Source: Lasiosphaeris hirsuta
Lineage: Eukaryota > Ascomycota > Sordariomycetes > Sordariales > Lasiosphaeriaceae
Reading direction: 5' to 3'
DNA length: 64,000 bases
Assembly (NCBI GenBank): GCA_030549175.1
Contig: JAUKUA010000002.1
Span: 2,728,001-2,792,000 of the forward strand
The notes beneath the pieces were generated by a model. That model ran no database searches and was not told the origin of the DNA. It saw only the letters and a program-made list of their open reading frames with translations. Below, in pieces: positions 9,211 through 18,531 of the stretch. Numbering within the stretch: the stretch's first letter is position 1; each line of letters opens with the position of its first letter. The position numbers and the translations under genes were made by a program.

Positions 9211-10348
9211 TTGGGACATGTCAGGCCGATGGGTAATTCGATGCACAGAAATAGAGTTACTATATCATGCGTTTTACGGATTCGTCGTATTTCTCTTTCA
9301 GGTCTCTTTGCGCAGCGAGACGCTCTCATGTACGCGCCCTCTCCAGTAGTATCACTGACGGAAGATGTTAGCGTGTGCGTCTTCCCAGCGAAAGCGCGTG
9401 ATTTCATCGAGCCATTCCAAGACTTCCCACTACGCAAACGCGGTTGGGTCTTACAGGAGCGCGTCCTGTCCTATCGAGCCGTGGAGTTCGGGCCTATCCT
9501 ATCTTGGGAATGCGGCGAGCTGGTGATGGATGAATTCAACTTTCAGATTGACGGGTGGGATGAGCTTTTGAGTATGGTGTTTCATAAACTACTTGATCAA
9601 TATGGAACCGCTGGGCCCGTAACCGACTTCATATTACCAGCTGCCAAAGAATTCTACAAGTTTTGGTTGTCAATGCTCAAATCGTTTTCTCGGGCGGGTC
9701 TACACGTCAAGACAAATAGGTTGCAGGCCATTTCGGCCGTTATCTCGGCGATTCAGAGTGTCACCAGCTAGGAGAATGTGCCTGTCCTCTGGCTACCCTT
9801 CATCACGCACGAGCTGTTGTGGAAAACATCGCGCTCGTGGCAAGAGGGTATATTCCAGGACGCAAGAGTCCGCACAGGCCACTCACCCACATGGTCATGG
9901 ATATCGATATTCGGAGGTGTTATTGGCGATCTAGCGTTTGAGGCTGAGAAAATCATCCAGCTTGCGAGTGCAACACTTGAAAAATCCGAAGACGGTGTCA
10001 CAGCCCTTCGGCTCTCCTGCCCCTCTCCTAGAGGGAAATTTCAGACCGGTAGATTATCCGGATGGATCCACAATACGGCTTTACATCCAAGATTTATACA
10101 GCGTTCACTTCCAAGCTGACTTCAACCAGGCGGCGATTCCGGAGCCGCCCGAATATATTTTGTCCCCATTCTGCCCGGAAGGGATGGCAAAGGAAACACC
10201 ACTGTCCACAGAACTGGGTGTCCCAGAGCTAAGAGATACCCGCGGCCGGTACGAACGTGTGGGCTACGCATATTCGAAGATCTCAGCAAGTATCAACAAG
10301 TTGCAGCGTACCATCGAACCGCGAATGTCCAGTATCATCCTTGTCTGA
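9211..10348 (+). pseudogene. HET-domain (heterokaryon incompatibility) protein remnant
   Basis: This is a C-terminal piece of a HET-domain protein. The frame contains FPLRKRGWVLQERVLSYRAVEFG, then the NRLQAISAV segment, and after an in-frame TAG at 9769-9771 continues in the same frame with WLPFITHELLWKTSRSWQ and SPTWSWISIFG, both typical of the regions following the HET core. Around 10035 the frame shifts by one; the last part (LEGNFRPVDYPDG to the stop at 10348) lies in another frame. The N-terminal part of the HET core with the Tyr-x-x-Leu-Ser motif is missing. An early loss, a stop and a frameshift together make a functional product unlikely. HET proteins trigger cell death in non-self recognition. 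Confidence 0.75.
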
Positions 10349-10742
10349 CAACCAGGCTGCCTGAACTCGGGGATCTCACCTCAGGGGTTCTTCATCACAC
10401 TGCATCTACTTGGGCAAGGTACCTTGTGTGCATTGCCTGAAATACCTTTGTCGGGACATAATAACAAACAGTGAGCAAACCACGACACGAAGGAAAAGGC
10501 CCGCGATATTACGAGCCAAGCCCAGGATGAAAAATACACATGCCTTGCGGCTGTGATATTCTTATCCAGACTACACAGAACGGTGTGTGCAGTGGCAAAG
10601 TCTCGAAACGATGGAGGCGCTATATTTTAGAGACAGCTAGCCGGAATATGAAGCTTCACCGCAACGCAGTTGGCTAATACAAAATAAAAGGGGCAGGCAA
10701 AAAGGGGCGCAAAGGCAAAACGTAATACCAATGCGCGGTAAC
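10349..10742. other. Intergenic, HET pseudogene to tRNA
   Basis: Nothing recognisable is seen in this stretch. Short frames are random-looking, and no repeat matching other parts of the window was found. Confidence 0.45.
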
Positions 10743-10833
10743 TGCCCCCACACGGGATTGAACCGTGGACCTCATCATATCCATGGAAGTGGATTCCTAC
10801 GAGTGATGCGCTCTACCACTGAGCTATACGGGC
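10743..10833 (-). tRNA. tRNA-Thr(CGT) with a ~19-nt intron
   Basis: The minus strand folds as a tRNA of 91 nt. The D arm is TAGCTCAGTGGTAGAGC (also the A box), and the T arm is CACGG-TTCAATC-CCGTG (B box). The anticodon stem CATCA/TGATG closes a seven-base loop CTCGTAA with anticodon CGT, which reads threonine codon ACG. About 19 bases after the base following the anticodon interrupt the loop, as expected for a nuclear tRNA intron. The acceptor stem starts GCCCGTA and ends TGGGGGC-A; it pairs except for one G:G mismatch and a G:T pair, so the gene may be slightly damaged or tolerate this. Confidence 0.88.
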
Positions 10834-11057
10834 TTGCTAAATGAACGTGACATTTTGATTGGAGGTTGTGACGGCTAGGCCGGATTACAAAGCAAACCAG
10901 TCGAGTCGTTCAACGGTCTCTAATCTCGGGATATTGAAGGAAGTGGTATGTTCTAAATAGTTGTGTCCCTTTAAGTATCAGGCATATTATTTCACGTTGC
11001 TGATATTCCAATTCCCCATTGTCCCGAAATGTACCATGATTGATCGCTATGCCAGAA

Positions 11058-12476
11058 TCAGACTTGATTACACTTTGTCATGACATCTCTATGACGTCCT
11101 AAAAAGCTGGACACAGCCTGAACAAAACCATCCAGCTCTTCGCCAAGGGTTCCCAGCATCAAGGCAATGAACCCCCTCCTCGTAATCCAGAACCCTGCCT
11201 CCAGCATCTCAAACCAAAACAGGTCCCGGAGATCACCCCTTTCCTTGCCCCTGATCTGCTCGCCGCTCGTGATCTCTTCGGTCCCGTCTTCCGTAAAATG
11301 CAATCCGATCAACGACCCGCGACCAGTGAAGCTCAACCTTGTGCCCCTTGCCACTACCACGAGCCGCTCGCGAAGCGCGTCTCCTTCCGCATTGAAAGCC
11401 ACGCTTACTTCCGGGGTGTACACCTCCGAGAGCGCTGCGTATCCGGTATGCATCGCCAACGTGTTGTTATTGAACGTGCCCGAGTGCGCCAAAGACCCCG
11501 CCAGTCGCGGGTCATACACAGCCATGATCTCCGCCCTTCCCCCGAACGCGCCGAACGTCAAGCCGCCGCCGAGATACTTGCCCAGCGTGACCAAATCGGG
11601 GTCCAGCCCCAGCTCAAAGCCCAACCCACTCGGCGCTAGCCGCGAAGTCATGACCTCGTCCAGGATGAACACGGCCCCGACCGCCCTCGCAGCATCCCTC
11701 AACCCCCTCAAAAACCCTTCCGTCCCCGGAATCACCCCCCCAGCGCCTTGCACAGCCTCGACCAGCACGGCCGCGAGATCACCCTCAGCCGCAACTCTCT
11801 CCACTACCCGCCTTGCCCCCTCGAGGTCATTATACCCCGGCACTACTACGAAATCCCTTGCATCTACCGTATTCCCCTGCACCCCCCTGGCGCTGGGAAA
11901 CGAGAGCACGCCGCCGTGGTACCCACCAGTAAACACGACGACACGGCGGCGTCCGGTAAACGCCCGGGCCCCTGCCAGCGCGTGTAGGTTTGCCTCGGTC
12001 CCGCTGTTGGACATGCGCACGCGGTCAAGGCGGAAGCGCGTGCACAGCAGCGCCGCGTGCCGTTCCTCCTGCACCGATGTCGCGCCCAGGTTGAGGCCGA
12101 CGCTGTCAAGGGCGGTGAGGAGGGCGCGGCGGACCGCCGGGTGCGGGGTGTGCCCTAGTAGGCCAGCCGAGAGGTCGCCAGCAAGGTCGAGGTATCTGGG
12201 GGATATTGGTTAGTGAGGGGTGGGGTTGAGAGAGGGGGTGGAGGGAGGGGGTGAAGGGAGGGGTTACTTGTGGCCGTCTTCGTCCCAGAGGTGGGTCCCT
12301 TGGCCGCGGTTCATGGTGAGCGGGAAAGGGGAGGTGTGCAGGAGGGAGCGGGTGTTGCCGCCGGGGAGGGAGCTAGCGGCGAGGGTGTGCTGTTTTTGGG
12401 AAAGGGGGTTGTTGGCGATGAAGCGAGCTTCGGCGGCCAGGAGGGCGCGTTGCGCTGCCGTGTGGGGGCTGTTCAT
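11058..12476 (-). CDS. Class III aminotransferase, glutamate-1-semialdehyde aminomutase-like
   Basis: A PLP-dependent class III aminotransferase of 448 residues, coded by exons 12476-12268 and 12195-11058 with a 72-nt intron. Splicing restores the string LWDEDGHKYLDLAGDLSAGLLGHTPHP, typical of the family N-terminal domain. SNSGTEAN holds the phosphate-binding region, FILDEVMT holds the Asp that contacts the cofactor ring nitrogen, and TLGKYLGGG carries the Schiff-base Lys. The closest named relative by motif is glutamate-1-semialdehyde 2,1-aminomutase, which bacteria and plants use for heme and chlorophyll. Fungi make 5-aminolevulinate from glycine instead, so a transaminase role on another amino acid or amine is more likely here. 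No targeting signal is obvious. The end FLGRHRDV lies close to the tail seen in the family, so the protein looks complete. Confidence 0.85.
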
Positions 12477-12879
12477 GGTGGTTATGGCGGGAGGCTCTTG
12501 ATAGCCTTGGAAATATTTTGGTGGTGAATCCGAGAGGGTTTACGAGAGTTCTGCCATATTGGCGATTTCCATGTCGACCAGCAACCCCTCATCTGTTGCT
12601 TGCTGCACTCCAACATTGGCAGTTCCGCAGGCTGAACAGGAGCACCCAATCACATCCCCCCTCCCTCCCCCCCCCTTCCCAATCCTTGCAGCCCAAGGTA
12701 CACTTGGACGAGCTTATCGAGGTATCCATACTTCCTCCTCTTCGGCTTGTAAAGCCAAGCAGTCATTGCGGACATAATGCATTTTGCACTACCAACCCGT
12801 CCATATTGACAGCGCTCTGGGCCCTTCGAGTGTTACTCTGGCAACCAATTCGAGCGCGAACCCCTGAGCCTATCTGATC
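12477..12879. other. Intergenic, HET gene 3' end to aminotransferase start
   Basis: About 400 bases containing the aminotransferase promoter, with pyrimidine-rich runs on the plus strand around 12660-12680. No further gene is supported. Confidence 0.45.
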
Positions 12880-14559
12880 TCAGCGAAAATCTTCTGCCTT
12901 TGCCGTAATCCTAACGACGCTTTTCCACCGACTGCCGTCCGCTAGGATTTTAGGGTCCACAGAGATGCGAAAGGGAGTCCCATCGTGACCTTCTATGGAG
13001 CACTCCATCGGGAGCGATGTCGGATCTTTGCGATACATGGCCCTGAATCGGATTCCCGCGTTCGAAAGAGAATAGCAGTTGCTCAGCTCTGCCTCTGCCA
13101 GTCCTGCCAGCGCAGCGAATGTGCTTCTGTTGCTTTTGGAGATGACAGCCACCCAGATAGAGTCGTCCACGTCGATATCATGCTCCGGCAGTCCCAAGAC
13201 GACCCCAGTTTCCACTAGGCCGCAGAATATCCAGCATACCGTCTCCGAGTGGGAAGCCAGCTTGACAAGACCAATAAAGGAATCAGATGCCCCTGTGGAA
13301 AACCAGGAGTTTCCTTGGTCCCAAAGATGTGTAGGGAGATAGTCGGGCTCTAGAGCTTGCTCCTCAATGCCAAGGAGTTGAACCTTGAGGAACGAGTTGC
13401 TCGAATGCCACTTTGAGAAGCCGGAATCGAGCTTTGCTATCTTCCGGATGGAAACTTGGGCTGGATCGCGGAAGGTGACGCTGGATTGGTCAACAACATC
13501 TGAACCGAGACGGATGAAGCCTCTGGGTGACTGGCGCAGCCGCAAGACCAACACCGGGCGGAGGTAGGTTTCAGGGTTGTCCGGGGGTTTTGTGCATTGA
13601 AGATGTAGTAGCAAGTCGCCGCCCTCGCCCTCAATGTACCCCAAAGACGCGCCGAGCTGGATCGTGTCGTTTCCGATCACAAATGATGGCGGAGGTATGA
13701 CGGGGTCATCCAATCGATGTACCTCGCCACATGCGTCGAAACGTAAAGGATTGTCGGCAAAGAGATCCCTGCGCCCCCACCAGCCATCACCAACCCAAGC
13801 AAAGAGAGAGAGATCGTCGCTTTGCTGTGCAATTGTCTCCTGGAGTCTGATGAATGCCATCTCGCGCTCTCCGTAGATCAGAGGCATGTTGACGCCAAAT
13901 ATTCCCATCAAGCAGTATGCCTTATCTTCGATGCGCGTGGTCTCTCTTGATGCGGCCCACGACATTCTCCTCGCTACAGCAACTCTGTCCAGATTATACG
14001 AACTCCTCAGGACCATGTTGTCAATGCCCGTGATGTTGTGGAGGGCGGCGAACAGAGTCTCCTTGGTGCCTCGGAGAGTCCAGCTGGCGTCGACAAACTT
14101 GATCTCGCCCGGGGCGATCAGCTCCTGCAGGGTCCAGCCACGAGTGAACCAGCGGCACGGGCGGAGCTCTTCTTCGGTAGCGTCGCCCTCGCCGGGCGCC
14201 AGGTCCTCGAGGTAGACAACGCAGCAGTCGGCCTCGCGGTACCATCGAAACATGGAGTTGATGGATTCGGTCAGCTCGGCGCTGCTGCTCTTGTCGATGC
14301 AGCACGTGTCGACCCACACGTAGCCGTAGCTCTCCTGTCGCGCAGCCTTGCACATGCTCTCGATCTTGCGGAAGCCCTTTTTTTGCCGGGTCACTCTGAT
14401 ATCGTGCGCCTCGTGAAAACTGACCTCGGTATCTCCCCACGTGTGCGAGAGAATTAGGTAGCCGTCATATCCCTTGCCATCGACGCCTTTCGGGAACACG
14501 GCATCCTCGGGGTCGTTGAAGTACTCAAGCGCATACGTGTAGCAATTGATCAACCACAT
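12880..14559 (-). CDS. HET-domain protein, intact
   Basis: Single-exon gene for a 559-residue protein with an N-terminal heterokaryon-incompatibility (HET) domain, the cell-death effector module of fungal allorecognition. The HET core spans about residues 30-240. Its motifs are all present: YLILSHTWGDTEVSFHE, VWVDTCCIDKSSSAELTESI, MFRWYREADCCVVYLED, WFTRGWTLQELIAP and DKAYCLMGIFGVNMPLIYGE. This arrangement matches the HET-E/HET-D type N-terminus, but no NACHT NTPase or WD repeats follow. The C-terminal 300 residues look like a beta-rich domain common in stand-alone HET proteins and of unknown role. The start MWLINCYTYALEYF agrees with the family's usual beginning. It lies 2.5 kb from a HET pseudogene on the other strand. 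Partner and trigger cannot be read from the sequence. Confidence 0.9.
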   Translation of the reverse strand: MWLINCYTYALEYFNDPEDAVFPKGVDGKGYDGYLILSHTWGDTEVSFHEAHDIRVTRQKKGFRKIESMCKAARQESYGYVWVDTCCIDKSSSAELTESINSMFRWYREADCCVVYLEDLAPGEGDATEEELRPCRWFTRGWTLQELIAPGEIKFVDASWTLRGTKETLFAALHNITGIDNMVLRSSYNLDRVAVARRMSWAASRETTRIEDKAYCLMGIFGVNMPLIYGEREMAFIRLQETIAQQSDDLSLFAWVGDGWWGRRDLFADNPLRFDACGEVHRLDDPVIPPPSFVIGNDTIQLGASLGYIEGEGGDLLLHLQCTKPPDNPETYLRPVLVLRLRQSPRGFIRLGSDVVDQSSVTFRDPAQVSIRKIAKLDSGFSKWHSSNSFLKVQLLGIEEQALEPDYLPTHLWDQGNSWFSTGASDSFIGLVKLASHSETVCWIFCGLVETGVVLGLPEHDIDVDDSIWVAVISKSNRSTFAALAGLAEAELSNCYSLSNAGIRFRAMYRKDPTSLPMECSIEGHDGTPFRISVDPKILADGSRWKSVVRITAKAEDFR

Positions 14560-15010
14560 GGCGCAACTCTCAATCCAAGTGCTTCACCTCCAGAGCTGGA
14601 GCACTCGAGGTGGTGGCACTGATCCGGGTATTGTGTAAGCCATAATGATGCGAGGTTGAAGTCGGCCCAGGACGACCAACCCCGCTCGACGGAGCCCCTC
14701 AAAGGCCAGCGGCATCACCCACTGCCACTAAAACCCCCGGTAAAGCCCGGGTACCAGGTATGGAGCCCCTCTGAGAGGACACCTCGGCCCCCACCGCGTG
14801 CATACCTGCATCCGAAGCAAACCCCAACGTCCTCCAAAAGTTCATCTTTTCCCATTTGATTCGCTTGCTCGGAGGCCAAACAACACAAAAGGCGATGGAG
14901 CAACTCAGTTCGGGGGGAATGTTGGGCTCAGGTAACTCCTAACATACACGCACCCACACAGGCAGGTATACACAATGTGGGGTAGCTATCCCCTTTTATT
15001 TACACCAAAA
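14560..15010. other. Intergenic, Mtf2-like gene 3' end to HET gene start
   Basis: About 450 bases upstream of the HET gene; it should hold the HET promoter and the Mtf2-like 3' UTR. No coding frame or repeat of note. Confidence 0.45.
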
Positions 15011-16465
15011 TTATTCAGAGGCGACAGCTTCCCCAGCCTCCCATTCGGCCACCTGTTCATACAGCGCCTTTCCACGGGTACGCAAATCCCGCTCTTTCTC
15101 CAACACATGTCTCTCGGCAGTCTTAGTCCAGTGCTTGGCCCGCGGGAGAATATTGAACTCGTACTCGGGCAAGCTCATGAGCTCCCGCATAAAGGGACCC
15201 TTCTCGCCCAGACCGCCTTGCCTCACCACAGCTCCAATGCTTTCAATAGTTGACAGGCTTCTTGTGTCGCAATACAGACCGGCGTAGCGCATTTCCTCAA
15301 ACAGGTTAAAGACGGCCGCAGGGTTGCCGTAACGCCGCCAAATGATATCGGCCAGGGTATTGTAGAAGGGCGTGCTAACACCGAGAACATAGCTAGCAAG
15401 ACCTAGTTCCTTGACGCGCGGCAAGATGTTGAGAGCGAGGGGAGACGACATGTTAAAGCCCTTATCCAACAAGCGAAGGGCGTTAAGAAGGTGGAACGGA
15501 TACAAAGGCCCGTATATGTTGACCGAAAGTTTCGTACTGCTAGCGTCCTCGCTGCTCGTTGCGTCGGCGATGGCCTTTTTGCGTCCGCGCTTCGCCGCGG
15601 GTTGCTCGCCGAGGCCCAGTTTCTCGACCATGGGGAAAACTTCCTCCTCGATGATATCCCACAGCTCAAAGTCTGTCCTGGCGCTGCGCATCTTCTGATC
15701 GACGCGATTGCGTTCCTCACGTCGCATCAATTCCTCCTGGACAGATCTCCCCAGCTGCCCCATCGGTTGGGGCCTTCTCTCGCCACCATCCGGCCCCGCC
15801 TGCTCCCATGCGTAAACTGGTTCCAGGTTTGAACTTTTGTCTTCATGCCTATCGGCTTGTACGGCGCCTAGCGCCATACGCGCGGCCTTACGCAAACTTG
15901 GTGGGAACCGTAGTAATGCCTTGGCGGGATCACGGGCCATTGAGCTTTGTCCGACTGGGGTTTTCGGCTCAAAGACATTTTGTACGGGCCGCCAGGAGTC
16001 GCTGTAAGCGGCGGCGGCATCTTCTACAACAATGTTGAGAGTTTTGCGTGCCTTTTCTGCTTCGGGATTTTTCTTGAGGAAGTACTTTTGCAGTCCTTCC
16101 CTGGGATATCGTGAAGGAAAGTCATCAGAAAGTAATGGAGTACTCGCAGGAGGAGGCCTTAATGCCTCTCTCTCGCGGGCTGCAATCTCCTCAAAGATGC
16201 GGTCGAAGGCCCGTTTTTCTAACGGTGTGATGGTTGACTCGTGGCCGGGTTCGGATTCCTCTTCAATCTCGATGGGCTCGATATCGGTCGGAAGATCAAA
16301 GGGAATGGGATCCTTGGATGTATAGGGGCTGTCTTTAGCATTGTATCTCGCCGCGGCGGGCGGTGCTGCGTGGAAGGCCCGAAAGACGGGCGCCGAGACG
16401 TTCGCCCTCGATAATCGTTGCAGTGTGCGAGTCTGGTAGAGGAAGGGAACGAGTGTTTTCGACAT
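15011..16465 (-). CDS. Mtf2-like mitochondrial protein
   Basis: Single-exon gene for a 484-residue protein. The first ~40 residues (MSKTLVPFLYQTRTLQRLSRANV) are rich in Arg, Ser and Leu and lack acids, as expected for a mitochondrial presequence. The C-terminal half, from YGPLYPFHLLNALRLLDKGF through LALNILPRVKELGL and SYVLGVSTPFYNTLADIIWRRYG to LFEEMRYAGLYCDTRSL, matches the helical Mtf2-like C-terminal domain of fungal proteins. Yeast Mtf2/Nam1 works in the matrix, where it links mitochondrial RNA polymerase to mRNA stability and translation. A similar role here is inference. The gene is transcribed away from CMR1 across a 438-bp shared promoter region. Confidence 0.72.
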   Translation of the reverse strand: MSKTLVPFLYQTRTLQRLSRANVSAPVFRAFHAAPPAAARYNAKDSPYTSKDPIPFDLPTDIEPIEIEEESEPGHESTITPLEKRAFDRIFEEIAAREREALRPPPASTPLLSDDFPSRYPREGLQKYFLKKNPEAEKARKTLNIVVEDAAAAYSDSWRPVQNVFEPKTPVGQSSMARDPAKALLRFPPSLRKAARMALGAVQADRHEDKSSNLEPVYAWEQAGPDGGERRPQPMGQLGRSVQEELMRREERNRVDQKMRSARTDFELWDIIEEEVFPMVEKLGLGEQPAAKRGRKKAIADATSSEDASSTKLSVNIYGPLYPFHLLNALRLLDKGFNMSSPLALNILPRVKELGLASYVLGVSTPFYNTLADIIWRRYGNPAAVFNLFEEMRYAGLYCDTRSLSTIESIGAVVRQGGLGEKGPFMRELMSLPEYEFNILPRAKHWTKTAERHVLEKERDLRTRGKALYEQVAEWEAGEAVASE

Positions 16466-16903
16466 GGTAAGGATGGCGGTTTGGACTTGGAGACAGCTTG
16501 GTGTGTTTCCAAGGCTTTGTCGATAGGTATTGGGTGAAGTCGGATGCGCAAAGCAGTCCCTAAAGCCGAACTGGGATCAATCGAAGAAAATTATTATTGC
16601 CTGCCAACGAGGGACCTAGTGTGTCGCGAAAAGCACAGACAAAGTCATTGCATTTTGCCCCCGTGATTACGCGACTAGATAGGGGCCACTGGGGGGGGCC
16701 TGTCCCTGCAGCCTGGAACGCGCGACTCCGCGCCCCAAGTTTAATTGATTTCTACCCACCTTCGCGCCTGGTCATTCCCTGAGGTCTTGCAACCCGTGCT
16801 CGCTCGACAGCCCAGGCCAGCGTTCTGACTTCTTGTGGTTTTTTTCTCGACGGCCTACACGACCTGTGATTGTAACGGACTCTAGCCCCCCCTCATTGCC
16901 AAA
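16466..16903. promoter_or_regulatory. Divergent promoter region between Mtf2-like and CMR1 genes
   Basis: The two start codons face away from each other at 16465 and 16904, leaving 438 bases for both promoters. No specific factor site can be assigned by eye. Confidence 0.5.
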
Positions 16904-18531
16904 ATGCCGCCCAAAAAAGAAGCCGTCATGAGCGCCTTCGAGCGCAAGCGTCTCGAGAACATTGCCAATAACAATGCCATCCTCAGTGGTATCAGCACAG
17001 CCGCGGATAAGATAGTCTCCAAGCCTGCGCCGCCAAAATCCAAGCCAAAGCGGCCATCCGCACCGCGCGTCAAGCGCGAGCAACCCAAAAGGGAGGTGGT
17101 CCGCCCGACGCGCCAGAGCAGCAGACTGGCGGGCTTAGATGCCGACTCGGAGGTGCTGAAGCGTAAGGCTGAGGTTGAGGCGGAAAATGAGACAGAGAAG
17201 GCCAAGGCCAAGAAGATGCGCGTCAGCGGCGACTTGAATCTCGGTGATATCAAGGTCGAGGGGCGTAAGTGGGAAAGCAGTGTCGATGGCATGGCTAGGC
17301 TCAAAGGCCTGGCACTCCCTGCTAGAGGCGCGCAGCCTGGTGTAAGGACTTTTACGGATGAGGATGTTAAGGGGACGACGGATAAGGGGCTCAAGGACCT
17401 CAGACTACGCATGAGCGGCCTCAAATTATACGAGACATGGCCTGTTAGTGGTAAGCAGTTTTCAGCCCTCCGCCATCAAGCAGTAATTGATGGGTCTACG
17501 CAGATATCAAGATTGTACCGCAGCGAGTGTACTCGATGGGCTTCCATCCAACAGAGGACAAGCCCATTATCTTTGCCGGGGATAAGGAGGGTGCGATGGG
17601 CGTCTTCGATGCATCGCAGGAGCCGCCAGAAGTCGACGATGACGAGGATGAATTAGCCATCCCTGATCCCGTCATATCGGCCTTCAAGACGCATTCGCGG
17701 ACTATTACCGCCTTTCACTTTTCGCCAGCAGATGAAAACGCCGTTTTCACGGCCTCGTACGACTCCTCAATCCGTAAATTAGATTTGGACAAGGGAGTCT
17801 CGACCGTGTTGTTCGCCCCAGCAGACGCGGACGAGGACTTACCCATCAGCGCCATCGACATGCCGGCAACTGACCCCAACATTGTCATCTTCTCCACGCT
17901 TGGGGGCGCGCTGGGTCGTCATGATGCCCGCACCAAGACAGCCGACGCCGAGATTTGGGGACTGACACAGCAAAAGATCGGCGGCTTCTCGCTGCACCCG
18001 GCGCATCCGCACCTCGTCGCCACGGCATCGCTCGACCGCACGCTCAAGATCTGGGACCTGCGCAAAATCACCGGCAAAGGCGAGATGCGGTACCCGGCGC
18101 TGCTGGGCGAGCACGAGTCGCGGTTGTCAGTGTCGCATGCGAGCTGGAGCAGTGGCGGTCACATTGCGACGTCGAGCTACGACGACCGCATCAAGATCTA
18201 CTCGTTCCCCGATGCCGGGGAGTGGACGGCCGGCCAGAACCTCTCGGAGAAGCAGATGGCGCCGGTGCGACAGATTACGCACAACAATCAGACGGGGCGA
18301 TGGGTGACGATTCTCAAACCGCAATGGCACAAGCGTCCGCAAGACGGGCTTCATAGGTTTGTTATTGGCAACATGAACCGGTTTGTTGATGTGTATGCGG
18401 CCAACGGCGAGCAGCTGGCCCAGCTCGGAGGGGACGGCATTACGGCGGTACCAGCGGTTGCGCACTTTCATCCCACGCTGGACTGGGTGGCGGGCGGTAA
18501 TGCCAGTGGCAAGCTTTGCTTGTGGATGTGA
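16904..18531 (+). CDS. CMR1: DNA damage-binding WD40 protein CMR1
   Basis: Two exons, 16904-17450 and 17504-18531, code for 524 residues. The intron (GTAAGC to GCAG) restores KLYETWPVSDIKIVPQRVYSMGFHP, a string typical of CMR1 proteins. The N-terminal ~140 residues are basic and disordered, followed by a WD40 propeller with recognisable repeats such as FHFSPADENAVFTASYDSSIRKLDL and LVATASLDRTLKIWDLRKI, and the family signature IIFAGDKEGAMGVFDASQE. Yeast Cmr1 (human WDR76) binds damaged DNA, travels with chromatin and moves to an intranuclear quality-control site during replication stress. The C-terminal end LDWVAGGNASGKLCLWM is the normal family end, so the gene is complete. Identification is strong; function is carried over from the family. 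Confidence 0.93.

Noticed and set aside
11167..12213. 348-codon frame on the plus strand opposite the aminotransferase
   Set aside because: It is the antisense shadow of a gene whose catalytic motifs are clear on the minus strand.
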